Positions 8,199-17,543 of a DNA stretch of 64,000 bases are shown one piece after another (the first letter of the stretch is position 1; every line of letters starts with the position of its first letter). This DNA comes from an uncultured Prevotellaceae bacterium (GTDB lineage Bacteria > Bacteroidota > Bacteroidia > Bacteroidales > Bacteroidaceae): assembly GCA_900318815.1 (NCBI GenBank), contig ONMA01000008.1, positions 62,001-126,000 of the forward strand, read 5' to 3'. The notes beneath the pieces were generated by a model that was given only the letters and a program-made list of their open reading frames with translations, was not told the origin of the DNA and searched no databases. A program made the translations under genes and the position numbers.

Positions 8199-8645
8199 AT
8201 GCAACAGACTATTTTAGCAATTGCCGGAAAACCCGGCCTTTTCAAACTCATTAGCCGAGGAAAGAGCAACCTGATTGTCGAGGCACTCGACGCCACACAC
8301 CGCCGTCAGCCCGCCTTTGGCACCGACCGCATTACCTCACTGGCCGACATCGCCATGTACACCGAGACGGACGACGTACCCCTGATGGATGTACTGGAAA
8401 GCCTGAAGACACTCGAGGACGGCAAGAAAGCCTCCATCGACATCAAAAAAGCCGGCAACGACGAACTGCGCGACTATTTTGCCAAGGTGCTCCCTGCCTT
8501 CGACCGCGAGCGCGTTCACAACAGCGACATCAAGAAGCTCATACAGTGGTACAACATCCTTGTGGAAAACGGAATCACCGACTTCAAGGAAGAAATGAAA
8601 CCCACAGAGGGCGACAATATCGACGACCGCAAAACAGAGGAATAA
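8199..8645 (+). CDS. DUF5606 family protein
   Basis: 148 residues. The opening (ILAIAGKPGLFKLISRGKS) and the central LADIAMYTETDDVPLMDVLE match DUF5606, a Bacteroidetes-specific cytosolic family of unknown function. It closes the nusB-yajC-ybbR-coaE operon and is followed by a clear terminator. Confidence 0.8.
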   Translation: MQQTILAIAGKPGLFKLISRGKSNLIVEALDATHRRQPAFGTDRITSLADIAMYTETDDVPLMDVLESLKTLEDGKKASIDIKKAGNDELRDYFAKVLPAFDRERVHNSDIKKLIQWYNILVENGITDFKEEMKPTEGDNIDDRKTEE

Positions 8646-8654
8646 TGACTCTGA

Positions 8655-8688
8655 AAAGTCTGCCAATCGAGCGTTGGCAGGCTTTTTT
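8655..8688 (+). terminator. Rho-independent terminator after the DUF5606 gene
   Basis: Stem CTGCCAA / TTGGCAG with a seven-base loop, extended by flanking pairs, and then a run of six T. Confidence 0.85.
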
Positions 8689-8744
8689 GTCAAATAAAGC
8701 CCAACTTAACCCGCCAAAAATTTTGTTGCAAACGTTTTTTTGCT

Positions 8745-8753
8745 TATCTTTGC
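8745..8753 (+). promoter_or_regulatory. Promoter of the cyd operon (TATCTTTGC)
   Basis: TATCTTTGC has a TTTG element about 19 bases upstream (8722-8725), the spacing expected for Bacteroidetes -33/-7 promoters. The DUF4492 start is 40 bases downstream. Confidence 0.7.
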
Positions 8754-8792
8754 TGCCACTTAGTACTACTAACAAACAATCATCCGGCATAA

Positions 8793-9017
8793 ATGCGCAA
8801 AGACAGCTTTCTCTACAAGGCATTCGACCTGTATTATGATGGGTTCCGCAACATGACGCTGGGACGAACCCTCTGGGCCATCATCCTCATCAAGCTCTTC
8901 ATCATCTTTGCCATCCTCAAGGTGTTCTTCTTCCCAAACTTCATAGGACAGCACACCGAGGAAGGCCAGGAGCCGGACTTCGTTGCAACGCAGGTGACTA
9001 ACCGCCTGCCCGAATAA
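8793..9017 (+). CDS. DUF4492 small membrane protein, cyd-associated
   Basis: 74 residues with one membrane helix (TLWAIILIKLFIIFAILKVF, about 28-47). DUF4492 proteins are short membrane proteins coded directly before cydA in many Bacteroidetes; they may be a small subunit or assembly factor of cytochrome bd, like CydX elsewhere, but this is unproven. It is the first gene of the transcript and lies 30 bases before cydA. Confidence 0.85.
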   Translation: MRKDSFLYKAFDLYYDGFRNMTLGRTLWAIILIKLFIIFAILKVFFFPNFIGQHTEEGQEPDFVATQVTNRLPE

Positions 9018-9047
9018 GCCAGATCAAATCTTTAAAACCTAATAATT

Positions 9048-10679
9048 ATGTTAAACCAACTATTAAGTATCGACGCTGGAGTTATTGACTGGTCGAGAGC
9101 GCAGTTTGCCCTAACGGCCATCTACCACTGGCTCTTCGTGCCCCTGACGCTCGGTCTCGCCGTCATCATGGGCATCATGGAGACTTGCTATTATCGCACA
9201 AACAAGGAGTTCTGGAAAGTTACTGCCCAGTTCTGGCAGAAACTCTTCGGTATCAACTTCGCCATGGGCGTGGCTACGGGCATTATCCTTGAGTTTGAGT
9301 TCGGCACCAACTGGAGCAACTACTCCTGGTTCGTGGGCGACATCTTCGGAGCCCCGCTCGCCGTGGAAGGCATCCTGGCCTTCTTCATGGAGTCTACGTT
9401 TGTGGCTGTGATGTTCTTCGGGTGGAACAAAGTGTCGCGCGGCTTCCATCTTGCCTCTACGTGGCTTACGGGTCTGGGTGCCACCATCTCGGCTTGGTGG
9501 ATTCTCGTGGCCAACGCTTGGATGCAATGCCCAGTGGGATGCGAGTTCAACCCCGACACGATGCGCAATGAGATGGTCGACTTCTTTGCCGTAGCCTTCT
9601 CGCCCTTTGCCGTGAGTAAGTTCTGCCACACCGTCACCTCGGCCTGGATTGTGGGTGCCGTGTTCTGCGTAGCCGTCTCTTGCTGGTATCTCATCAAGAA
9701 GCGCGAGCAGAAGATGGCCGTCGAGAGCATCAAGATTGGTGCATGCGTGGGTCTCGTCGGCTCGCTGCTGGCCGGTGCTACGGGTCATCTTGCCGGACAG
9801 GACGTGGCCAAGTCGCAGCCCATGAAGCTCGCAGCGATGGAAGCACTCTACAATGGCGGCACAGACCAGGGACTTACCGCCGTGGCATGGGTGAATCCTT
9901 TCAAGCAGCCCGACTATGCCAATGAGAAGGAAGCTCCGCTCCATCTCTCCATGCCCTACGGCCTGAGCATCATGGCCACCAACGACCCGCACGGCTACGT
10001 GCCAGGCATCAACGACCTGCTGAACGGCTACACCACGCCCGACGGCCGTGTAGAACCTTCGGCTGACGAGAAGATTGCACGCGGCAAGAACGCCATCACG
10101 GCACTTGCGGCCTATCGCAAGGCCAAGAAAGAAGGCAACGAGGCCGAGGCAACCATGCTGCTCGAACAGTTGAAGCAGGACATGCCCTACTTCGGCTATG
10201 GCTACATTCGCGACAAGGCCGAGCTGGTGCCCTACGTTCCCATCAACTTCTGGTCATTCCGCATCATGGTAGGACTGGGCTGCCTCTTCATCGTCTTCTT
10301 CGCCTTCTTGCTGTTGCTGGTCTATGATGTGCCCTTCATCTCGCTGGTACTGAGGCGACTGCTTGCTGCCTGCGGACTGCTCGACGAGGCAGAGGCCGAC
10401 GTGCATAACCCGGCCACCATGCCCCTGTGGCTCACGATAGGCGCCATTCTCCTTGTGCCGTTAGCCTATATCGCCTCTGAGAGCGGCTGGCTCGTAGCCG
10501 AGTTTGGCCGTCAGCCCTGGACTATCCAGGACATGCTGCCCACGTGGGTGGCCGTGAGCGACCTCCACTCTTCCAGTGTCATCATCACCTTCTTGCTGTT
10601 CCTCATCCTCTTTACCACGATGTTGGCGGTAGAGGTTAGCATCTTGCTGAAACAGATTGCCAAGGGTCCTGAACATTAA
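9048..10679 (+). CDS. cydA: Cytochrome bd ubiquinol oxidase subunit I
   Basis: 543 residues with about nine membrane helices. It oxidises quinol and, with CydB, reduces oxygen to water at heme d. FALTAIYHWLFVPLTLGLAV holds His27, the heme b595 ligand equivalent to His19 in E. coli; SKFCHTVTSAW holds the heme b558 His; GRQPWTIQDMLPT is the conserved C-terminal motif. The periplasmic Q-loop is of the shorter type. It supports respiration or oxygen removal at low oxygen, usual in anaerobic Bacteroidales. Confidence 0.97.
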   Translation: MLNQLLSIDAGVIDWSRAQFALTAIYHWLFVPLTLGLAVIMGIMETCYYRTNKEFWKVTAQFWQKLFGINFAMGVATGIILEFEFGTNWSNYSWFVGDIFGAPLAVEGILAFFMESTFVAVMFFGWNKVSRGFHLASTWLTGLGATISAWWILVANAWMQCPVGCEFNPDTMRNEMVDFFAVAFSPFAVSKFCHTVTSAWIVGAVFCVAVSCWYLIKKREQKMAVESIKIGACVGLVGSLLAGATGHLAGQDVAKSQPMKLAAMEALYNGGTDQGLTAVAWVNPFKQPDYANEKEAPLHLSMPYGLSIMATNDPHGYVPGINDLLNGYTTPDGRVEPSADEKIARGKNAITALAAYRKAKKEGNEAEATMLLEQLKQDMPYFGYGYIRDKAELVPYVPINFWSFRIMVGLGCLFIVFFAFLLLLVYDVPFISLVLRRLLAACGLLDEAEADVHNPATMPLWLTIGAILLVPLAYIASESGWLVAEFGRQPWTIQDMLPTWVAVSDLHSSSVIITFLLFLILFTTMLAVEVSILLKQIAKGPEH

Positions 10680-10699
10680 TACCTAAAATCAAAAAGATT

Positions 10700-11848
10700 A
10701 TGACCTACGAATTTTTGCAACACTACTGGTGTTTCATCGTATCACTCTTAGGAGCAATCCTTGTATTCCTGCTCTTTGTGCAGGGAGCCAATTCTTGCAT
10801 GCGCTCGCTCGGCTGGACTGAAGAGGGCAAGCGACTCGTCATCAACTCCACGGGACGCAAGTGGGAGTTTACCTTCACCACGCTCGTCACCTTTGGCGGA
10901 GCCTTCTTTGCCTCCTTCCCCCTGTTCTATTCCACCAGCTTCGGCGGAGCCTACTGGCTCTGGATGCTTATCCTCTTCACCTTCGTGCTGCAGGCCGTCA
11001 GCTATGAGTTCCAGAACAAGTTAGGCAATTTCCTGGGTCCGCGCACCTTCCAGTTCTTCCTTGTGCTCAACGGTCTGCTTGGTCCGCTGCTCCTCGGTGG
11101 TGCCGTGGCTACGTTCTTCGAAGGCTCCAACTTCATCATCGAGAAGAACAATATGATTGATGCCGAGGCTATCACCCCCATCATCAGCCGTTGGGCCAAT
11201 GCCTCCCACGGTCTCGATGCCCTGCTCAATCCCTGGGTGCTGGTACTCGGACTGGCCGTGATGTTCCTTGCCCGCACATTAGGCATACTCTACGTGATGA
11301 ACAACGTGGCCGATGAGGATATCCGTTCGCGTGGCTCCGTGCGCATCATTGGTGCTGCCGTGCCTTTCTTGGTGCTCTTCGTGGCCTATCTGGTTCACGT
11401 GTTGCTGAAGGATGGCTATGCCGTAGACCCTGCCACGGGCCTGATATTCATGGAACCCATGAAGTACCTGCACAACCTGCTCTCTATGTGGTACTTGCTG
11501 GTCATCCTGCTGGTAGGTGTTGTCCTGGTACTCTTCGGTATAGGCAAGACCGTCGTCGACAAGAACTACGTGAGCGGAATATGGCCCGCCGGAATAGGCA
11601 CCGTACTCACCGTACTCGCCCTGCTACTGACCTGTGCCTGGAACAACACGGCCTACTATCCCTCGACAGCCGACCTGCAGTCGTCGCTCACACTGGCCAA
11701 CTCCTGCAGTAGCGAGTTTACCCTGCGCACCATGTTCTATGTGTCCTTCCTCGTGCCGTTCGTGCTTGCCTACATCGTGTATTGCTGGCGCAAGATGGAT
11801 GCCAAGAAAATCGACAGGGAAGAAATTCGCACGGAACATGCTTATTGA
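10700..11848 (+). CDS. cydB: Cytochrome bd ubiquinol oxidase subunit II
   Basis: 382 residues with about eight or nine membrane helices, the usual CydB length. It starts 20 bases after cydA. Conserved features include the N-terminal LQHYWCFIVSLLGAILVFLL and an acidic, charged C-terminus (KKIDREEIRTEHAY). It completes the CydAB heterodimer. Confidence 0.96.
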   Translation: MTYEFLQHYWCFIVSLLGAILVFLLFVQGANSCMRSLGWTEEGKRLVINSTGRKWEFTFTTLVTFGGAFFASFPLFYSTSFGGAYWLWMLILFTFVLQAVSYEFQNKLGNFLGPRTFQFFLVLNGLLGPLLLGGAVATFFEGSNFIIEKNNMIDAEAITPIISRWANASHGLDALLNPWVLVLGLAVMFLARTLGILYVMNNVADEDIRSRGSVRIIGAAVPFLVLFVAYLVHVLLKDGYAVDPATGLIFMEPMKYLHNLLSMWYLLVILLVGVVLVLFGIGKTVVDKNYVSGIWPAGIGTVLTVLALLLTCAWNNTAYYPSTADLQSSLTLANSCSSEFTLRTMFYVSFLVPFVLAYIVYCWRKMDAKKIDREEIRTEHAY

Positions 11849-11877
11849 CCCACCACTAACCTAAGAAATAAATTATT

Positions 11878-12450
11878 ATGAAACAGTTATTCTCGCTCAT
11901 CCTCTTCTGGCTGATAAGTCTGTCGGCCAATGCACAGAGTGCTGAGAAACTCTATGCCGAAGGCAAACAACTCTATGATGCCAAGGACTATGCGGCTGCC
12001 TTCCCCAAGTTGAAGGCGGCCGCCGAGAAGGGCCACAAGAAGGCCCAGTATCGACTGGGACGCTGTTACGACAAGGGACGCGGCACGGAAGAGAACGACC
12101 AGCAGGCTTTCGCCTGGTATGAGAAATCGGCCGGGCAGGGCTATGCCAAGGCTCAATACCAGTTGGGCAAGTGCTATAAGGACGGCGAGGGCGTAGACAA
12201 GGACAGGAAGAAAGCCTTCGAACTGTTCATGCAGGCCGCCAAACAGGAGAATGCCGACGGGCAGTATGCCGTAGGAAAGGCCTACTTCAAGGGCAAAGGT
12301 GTTGCATCCGACAAGGCGCAGGCTAAGAAATGGCTCTCGCGTGCCGTCAAGAACGTAAAGGGTGGCGACGAAATCTTAGCCGACCTACAGAAGGATGCCG
12401 CCGACGGCGACGAGGATGCCAAGGCCATGCTCAAGCTGATAGGAAAATAA
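11878..12450 (+). CDS. Exported Sel1-repeat protein
   Basis: 190 residues: signal peptide at 1-20 (LILFWLISLSANAQS), then four or so Sel1-like repeats of about 36 residues (AQYRLGRCYDKGRGTEENDQ, AQYQLGKCYKDGEGVDKDRK, GQYAVGKAYFKGKGVASDKA). These form a TPR-like superhelix that binds proteins. It lies 29 bases after cydB and may be co-transcribed. Its partner is unknown. Confidence 0.85.
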   Translation: MKQLFSLILFWLISLSANAQSAEKLYAEGKQLYDAKDYAAAFPKLKAAAEKGHKKAQYRLGRCYDKGRGTEENDQQAFAWYEKSAGQGYAKAQYQLGKCYKDGEGVDKDRKKAFELFMQAAKQENADGQYAVGKAYFKGKGVASDKAQAKKWLSRAVKNVKGGDEILADLQKDAADGDEDAKAMLKLIGK

Positions 12451-12525
12451 ACAACTCAACCTTTCCTCCTTTTCTTTTTTTGTCAAGAATTTGAGAGATT
12501 TGTCGAAGACCCACGAGGAACGCAG

Positions 12526-12682
12526 TAATTAGAGAATTATACACAATGATAACTCCAACTGAAAATATTTCGAATATAGAGAATGATGAGTGCAAAGTCC
12601 GTTCTATGAATTCTAAGGTCGCCTGCGACCACTTCAAGAGAAGCTTTGTACAATGATAATTCTCTAATTCTCTAATTCTTGA
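12526..12682. repeat. Imperfect palindromic element between Sel1 and AlkD genes
   Basis: AATTAGAGAATTAT near the left end is matched by ATAATTCTCTAATT near the right, with further TCTAATTC copies. In the middle a small perfect hairpin, GGTCGCCTGCGACC, is present. The 290-base gap holds no gene. It resembles the other inverted-arm elements in the window. Confidence 0.6.
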
Positions 12683-12742
12683 AAATAGATAAAAAAGATT
12701 GGAAACTACAGTAAATAACTTCAAGAAATCAGACCGTTGAGA

Positions 12743-13501
12743 ATGACAGCCAAGGAAATCATCGCCTATATGGAGTCGCTGCAGAATGAGGAGCAGCGGC
12801 AAGTGCTCATGGGGTTCTTTAAGACAGGGCCTGGCGAGTATGGCGAGGGCGATGAGTTTCTTGGACTGAAGGTGCCGCAGACACGCGAGGTCGTCAAGAA
12901 CGCCTGGAAAGACTTTCCCTTGGGCGAAGTACCGGAACTGCTGATGAACCGCTGGCATGAGGTGAGGCTCTGTGGCCTGCTGATACTGGTGGCGAAATTC
13001 GAGAAGCTGGCATCGAAGCGCTTGGAAGATAACGAGGTGGCCATCAAAGGCCGTGACGAAATCCTCACACTATATCTGCAATACGCAGAGCGAGCCAACA
13101 ACTGGGATCTCGTCGACCTTTCTGCTCCCAAGATTCTGGGACATTGGCTGTTGCTGCCGACAAACCTTGGTGATAAAGACTACAAGATGAAAGTCCTCGA
13201 CGACCTCGCCCAGAGCCCCTGCCTTTGGAAACAGCGCATGAGTATTGTCTGCTCGTGGAAGACCTCGCAGATGGGTACACCTTCGTGGTGTCTGCGCTAT
13301 GCCGAGATTCATCTGCATCATCCTCACGACCTGATGCACAAGGCTGTAGGCTGGATGCTCCGCGAGATGGGCAAGCGTTGCTCTGTCGACTTGTTGCGCG
13401 ATTTCCTGCGTCAGCATGCCCATGAGATGCCTCGCACCATGCTCCGCTACGCCATAGAAAAGATGCCAGAGCAAGAACGACAATATTGGATGAAAGTATG
13501 A
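12743..13501 (+). CDS. AlkD-like DNA alkylation repair protein
   Basis: 252 residues, all helical, of the HEAT-like-repeat DNA glycosylase family (AlkD/AlkC), which removes positively charged alkyl-purines. Motifs include GFFKTGPGEYGEGDEFLGLK and VPQTREVVKNAWKDFP near the N-terminus, and a NNWDLVDLSAPKILGHWLL stretch typical of AlkD. The ATG is used; an upstream in-frame TTG at 12737 is less likely. It overlaps the next gene by four bases, so the two are translationally coupled. Confidence 0.9.
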   Translation: MTAKEIIAYMESLQNEEQRQVLMGFFKTGPGEYGEGDEFLGLKVPQTREVVKNAWKDFPLGEVPELLMNRWHEVRLCGLLILVAKFEKLASKRLEDNEVAIKGRDEILTLYLQYAERANNWDLVDLSAPKILGHWLLLPTNLGDKDYKMKVLDDLAQSPCLWKQRMSIVCSWKTSQMGTPSWCLRYAEIHLHHPHDLMHKAVGWMLREMGKRCSVDLLRDFLRQHAHEMPRTMLRYAIEKMPEQERQYWMKV

Positions 13502-14109
13502 CTTCCTATCTGAACACAGAAAATATAGCCCGCAGCAAGGATGGCATAGAGTATCATCCGCTACGTCCTTTCCTGCCTGAGAATGCCAAGGTGTTGTTTC
13601 TTGGCAGTTTCCCGCCGCAGCGCAAACGGTGGTGTATGGACTTCTACTATCCGAACTTCATCAACGACCACTGGCGCATCGAAGGCCAGATCTTCTTTGG
13701 CGACAAGAATCACTTCGTCGACCTCCAAGCGAAGCGGTTCAAGATGGTCGAGATTGTTGCCTTCTGCCAAGAAAAGGGCCTCGCATTCTTCGACACCTCC
13801 ACCGCCATCCGTCGCCTGCAGGATAATGCCTCCGACAAATTCCTCGAGGTGGTAGAGCCGACCGACATCCCTGCCCTGCTCCGGCAGTTGCCACATCTGC
13901 GTGCCATCGTCACAACAGGCGAAAAGGCCACCGAAACCATCTGCACCTCGCTCGGCATCCCCACCATCCCCAAGGTCAACTCATCTTCCGTCTTACCTTT
14001 TACATCTTCCATTACCCTATGGCGCCTCCCCTCCTCCTCCCGCGCCTATCCCTTGTCCTTCGACAAGAAGGTCGAGGCCTACCGGCAAGTACTCAATTTG
14101 TTAATTTAA
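13498..14109 (+). CDS. Uracil-DNA glycosylase superfamily protein
   Basis: About 203 residues from the ATG. KVLFLGSFPPQRKRWCMDFY matches the UDG-superfamily motif I region, and IVTTGEKATETIC and VNSSSVLPF sit where later core motifs are found. The family removes uracil or related bases from DNA. Its start overlaps the AlkD-like gene (ATGA), consistent with a shared repair role. The exact base specificity is not clear. Confidence 0.75.
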   Translation: MTSYLNTENIARSKDGIEYHPLRPFLPENAKVLFLGSFPPQRKRWCMDFYYPNFINDHWRIEGQIFFGDKNHFVDLQAKRFKMVEIVAFCQEKGLAFFDTSTAIRRLQDNASDKFLEVVEPTDIPALLRQLPHLRAIVTTGEKATETICTSLGIPTIPKVNSSSVLPFTSSITLWRLPSSSRAYPLSFDKKVEAYRQVLNLLI

Positions 14110-14118
14110 AGAATAACG

Positions 14119-14436
14119 ATGGCAAGCAATACTGATTTTGTGCAATATGTCGCCGACCAATGTTCAGGGGCTGGCGAGATTACTGTCAAGAAGATGTTCG
14201 GCGACTACGGCATCTATTGTGATGGAAAAATCATCGGACTTATCTGCGACGATTGTTTCTACCTGAAACCTACGGAAGCCGTTCGTCCGTTACTACGAGT
14301 CATTGATATGCGCCCGCCATACGACGGAGCCAAGGACTACTTCTACATCGCCGATATTGATGACCGCGACTACCTCTCACTACTTGTCGGCGAGACCTGC
14401 AAGGTTCTCCCCAAGCCAAAACCAAAGAAGCGGTAG
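14119..14436 (+). CDS. TfoX/Sxy N-terminal domain protein
   Basis: 105 residues. VKKMFGDYGIYCDGKIIGLI followed by YLKP matches the TfoX N-terminal domain. TfoX regulates competence in gammaproteobacteria, but stand-alone short forms are widespread and have no proven role. It lies nine bases after the glycosylase gene in the same operon. Confidence 0.85.
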   Translation: MASNTDFVQYVADQCSGAGEITVKKMFGDYGIYCDGKIIGLICDDCFYLKPTEAVRPLLRVIDMRPPYDGAKDYFYIADIDDRDYLSLLVGETCKVLPKPKPKKR

Positions 14437-14486
14437 TCACTTGGAAGATTTTGCTCTATATTCTTGGACTTATAAAATATATTTCG

Positions 14487-14495
14487 TACCTTTGC
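14487..14495 (+). promoter_or_regulatory. -7 box (TACCTTTGC) for the HIT gene
   Basis: TACCTTTGC lies 48 bases before the HIT-family start. Confidence 0.65.
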
Positions 14496-14543
14496 GGTTC
14501 AAAAGCAAATAATAAATAACCATATTAATACTAAATCAAAACT

Positions 14544-14969
14544 ATGCAGAGTGATCCCAAGCAGTGTCTTTACTGCACCAACAACCAGACACTTCATGAC
14601 TTGATGATTGAGATTTGCCCGCTCAAAGTGTCGCGTGCATTCTTGTTCAAGGAGCAAACCTATCGCGGACGATGCCTCGTGGCTTATAACGGACATGTGA
14701 ACGACCTGAACGAGCTGAGCGACCAGGAGCGCAACGACTTCATGGACGACGTGACCCGCGTCACCCGCGCCATGCAGAAGGCTTTCAACCCGGAGAAGAT
14801 AAACTATGGTGCTTACAGCGACAAGCTTTCACACCTGCATTTCCATTTGGCACCGAAATATGTCGACGGCCCCGATTATGGCGGCACGTTCCAGATGAAT
14901 CCCGGCAAGGTGTATCTGTCGGATGCCGAATACCAGGAAATGATTGAGAAAATTAAAGAGAACCTATAA
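14544..14969 (+). CDS. HIT-family hydrolase
   Basis: 141 residues. The catalytic histidine triad motif is present as HLHFHLAPK (about residue 97-105). HIT proteins hydrolyse nucleoside phosphoramidates or dinucleoside polyphosphates. The N-terminus carries CLYCTNNQ, possibly part of a metal site. A DUF1015 gene begins five bases downstream. Confidence 0.87.
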   Translation: MQSDPKQCLYCTNNQTLHDLMIEICPLKVSRAFLFKEQTYRGRCLVAYNGHVNDLNELSDQERNDFMDDVTRVTRAMQKAFNPEKINYGAYSDKLSHLHFHLAPKYVDGPDYGGTFQMNPGKVYLSDAEYQEMIEKIKENL

Positions 14970-14974
14970 GAAAG

Positions 14975-16222
14975 ATGGCAACAATCAAACCATTTCGGGG
15001 CATACGTCCACCGAAAGAAATTGTAGAGCAAGTTGAGAGCCGCCCTTACGACGTGCTCAACAGCGAGGAGGCACGCGCCGAGGCCGGCGACAATGAGAAG
15101 AGCCTCTATCACATCATCAAACCCGAGATTGACTTCCCCGTGGGCACTTCAGAGTACGACCCGCGCGTCTACGAGCGTGCCGCCGAAAACTTCCAGAAGT
15201 TCCAAGACAAGGGCTGGTTAGTGCAGGACTCGCGCGAACATTATTACATATATGCTCAGACGATGAACGGCAAGACGCAGTACGGCCTTGTGGTTGGCGC
15301 ACTGGTAGATGACTACATGCAGGGGCGCATCAAGAAGCATGAGCTGACACGCCGCGACAAGGAGGAAGACCGCATGAAGCACGTCCGCGTGAACAATGCC
15401 AACATCGAGCCGGTGTTCTTTGCCTATCCCGACAACAAAGTGCTCGACAGCCTGATTATGCGCTATGCCGCCGCCGATCCGGAGTATGATTTCATTGCTC
15501 CCATCGACGGCTTCCGTCATCAGTTCTGGGTAATCAGCGACGAGCAGGACATGCAGACCATTACCGATGAGTTCAGCAAGATGCCCAGTCTCTACATTGC
15601 CGACGGGCACCACCGCTCAGCCGCTGCTGCACTGGTAGGCGCTGAAAAGCAGAAGCAGAACCCCAACCATACGGGCAAGGAAGAGTATAACTACTTCATG
15701 GCTGTTTGCTTCCAGGCTTCACAGCTCACCATCCTCGACTATAACCGCGTGGTGAAGGACCTGAACGGTCTCAGTAGTGAGCAGTTCCTTGAGGCACTGG
15801 CCAAGAACTTTTATGTTAAGGATAAGGGCACGGACATCTATAAGCCTGCTGAACTGCATGAGTTCTCGCTTTATTTGGATGAACACTGGTACAGCTTGAA
15901 GGCCAAGCCGGGCACCTACGACAACAACGACCCCATCGGCGTGCTTGACGTGGACATCTCCAGCCGACTTATTCTCGATGAGATACTGAACATAGGCGAC
16001 CTGCGCTCCTCGCAGCGCATCGACTTCGTGGGGGGACTGCGTGGACTGGGCGAGCTGAAACGTCGCGTGGACAGTGGAGAAATGCGGGCGGCCCTGGCAC
16101 TCTATCCCGTCTCCATGCAGCAGATTATGGACATTGCCGACTCGGGCAAGATTATGCCGCCAAAGGCTACGTGGTTTGAACCGAAGCTGCGCAGTGGACT
16201 GGTGATTCATAAACTATCATAA
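14975..16222 (+). CDS. DUF1015 family protein
   Basis: 415 residues, the usual size. It starts IKPFRGIRPPKEIVEQVES, then RPYDVLNSEEARAEA; LYIADGHHRSAAAAL (about 207-221) is the hallmark of this family and resembles the ParB-like nuclease/kinase fold. In Firmicutes and Bacteroidetes such genes sit near serine-pathway genes. Function is unproven. The next gene overlaps its stop by one base. Confidence 0.88.
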   Translation: MATIKPFRGIRPPKEIVEQVESRPYDVLNSEEARAEAGDNEKSLYHIIKPEIDFPVGTSEYDPRVYERAAENFQKFQDKGWLVQDSREHYYIYAQTMNGKTQYGLVVGALVDDYMQGRIKKHELTRRDKEEDRMKHVRVNNANIEPVFFAYPDNKVLDSLIMRYAAADPEYDFIAPIDGFRHQFWVISDEQDMQTITDEFSKMPSLYIADGHHRSAAAALVGAEKQKQNPNHTGKEEYNYFMAVCFQASQLTILDYNRVVKDLNGLSSEQFLEALAKNFYVKDKGTDIYKPAELHEFSLYLDEHWYSLKAKPGTYDNNDPIGVLDVDISSRLILDEILNIGDLRSSQRIDFVGGLRGLGELKRRVDSGEMRAALALYPVSMQQIMDIADSGKIMPPKATWFEPKLRSGLVIHKLS

Positions 16223-16806
16223 TGACCGACGAATACAAGACTATCAAAGGCATGAGCGAGGGATTCTACTCTGAAAAACGGAGTAAGTTCCTCGCTTTTG
16301 CCCATCATGTAGACTCGCTCGACGAGGTGAAGGAACTGTTGGCGCAATACCGCAAGAAGTATTATGATGCCCGCCACGTCTGCTACGCCTATATGTTAGG
16401 GGCGGAATATACGGAGTTCCGTGCCAACGACGACGGAGAACCTTCGTCGACGGCCGGTAAACCTATCCTCGGACAAATCAACTCCAACGAGCTTACCGAC
16501 ATTCTCATCATCGTGGTGCGCTATTATGGCGGCGTCAATTTAGGGACCAGCGGACTCATTGTGGCCTACCGCGAGGCCGCCGCCGATGCCATTGCCCATG
16601 CAGCGGTAGAGACCCGGCAGGTGGAAGAGGTGGTTACGTATGACTTTCCCTACGTGATGATGAACGACGTGATGCGCGTGGTGAAGGAGATGCAGCCGCG
16701 CATCGTGGGGCAGACTTACGACAACACTTGCCAGATTCGGTTGAGCATTCGCAAGTCGGAAGTGGAACAATTAAGGAAAAGACTCGAAAAACTCGCCTGG
16801 TCATAG
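16222..16806 (+). CDS. YigZ/IMPACT family protein
   Basis: 194 residues. The N-terminal IMPACT domain carries RHVCYAYMLGAEYTEFRANDD, then GEPSSTAGKPILGQI and VVRYYGGVNLGTSGLI, the family signature. Human IMPACT regulates translation through GCN2; the bacterial role is unknown. It is translationally coupled to the DUF1015 gene. Confidence 0.92.
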   Translation: MTDEYKTIKGMSEGFYSEKRSKFLAFAHHVDSLDEVKELLAQYRKKYYDARHVCYAYMLGAEYTEFRANDDGEPSSTAGKPILGQINSNELTDILIIVVRYYGGVNLGTSGLIVAYREAAADAIAHAAVETRQVEEVVTYDFPYVMMNDVMRVVKEMQPRIVGQTYDNTCQIRLSIRKSEVEQLRKRLEKLAWS

Positions 16807-16847
16807 AAATTACGGGTCAATAGCTTGGTAATATCGTTTTTTATTCG

Positions 16848-16856
16848 TATCTTTGC
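16848..16856 (+). promoter_or_regulatory. Promoter (TATCTTTGC) for the cytidylate-kinase-like gene
   Basis: TATCTTTGC with a TTGG element 19 bases upstream; the start codon is 28 bases downstream. Confidence 0.65.
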
Positions 16857-16883
16857 GACAAGAAACATAAAATCTAAGAAGAT

Positions 16884-17504
16884 ATGAATAAACAAGAGAG
16901 ATTTGTCATCACCATCAGCCGCCAGTTCGGCACCGGTGGTCATGAGATTGGAGCAGAGTTGGCACGCCGTCTGGGAGTCAAACTGCTCGATAAGCAGATT
17001 ATCAACGAGGTGGCCAGCCGCTTCTGCGTAGTGGAGGAGGCGATGGAGAAGATAGAGGCCCGCAATCCGCTATGGCGTGATGACTTCACGCAGTTCTATC
17101 GTTCGTACATGGCCGGAATGGAGTATAACGGACAGGAGCAGGACCAGACGTCGCACAAGCTCTTTGATGCGCAGGCCGAGGCCATCCGTCAGATAGCCGC
17201 CGAAGAGTCGTGTGTCATCGTGGGCCGTTGCGGTTTCCATATCTTCCGCAACCATCCCAATGCCTTCAAGATTTTCGTCCATGCCGACGACCAGTGCCGC
17301 AAGCGTCGCATTGCCGATAAGTTCGACATCAGCGAGTCGGATGCCGCCGCCATGATTGTAGACAATGACTATTCGCGCGAGCTGTACACCAAGACCTTCA
17401 CTGGCACCGACTGGACTGATGCCCGCAACTACGACCTTGCGCTCAATGTCCGTCGCTTTGGCGTAAATGGGGCCGTAGACTTCATCCTGAGCAGTATTGA
17501 GTAG
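16884..17504 (+). CDS. Cytidylate kinase-like family protein
   Basis: 206 residues. ITISRQFGTGGHEIGAELAR at about 9-28 is a P-loop variant found in the cytidylate-kinase-2 family, followed by LLDKQIINEVASR, CVIVGRCGFHIF and a lid-like CRKRRIADKFDISE. It probably phosphorylates a nucleotide or similar small substrate; a separate canonical Cmk is normal in Bacteroidales. It is a single-gene unit with its own promoter and a downstream terminator. Confidence 0.85.
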   Translation: MNKQERFVITISRQFGTGGHEIGAELARRLGVKLLDKQIINEVASRFCVVEEAMEKIEARNPLWRDDFTQFYRSYMAGMEYNGQEQDQTSHKLFDAQAEAIRQIAAEESCVIVGRCGFHIFRNHPNAFKIFVHADDQCRKRRIADKFDISESDAAAMIVDNDYSRELYTKTFTGTDWTDARNYDLALNVRRFGVNGAVDFILSSIE

Positions 17505-17543
17505 TGCTGGGACGCAAGACCCCCCGGTAAATCATGCGTAAAC

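Noticed and set aside
9111-9992. 293-codon ORF on the minus strand
   Set aside because: It lies wholly inside cydA, whose protein is unmistakable; the antisense frame has His/Gly-rich, low-complexity content and no family.
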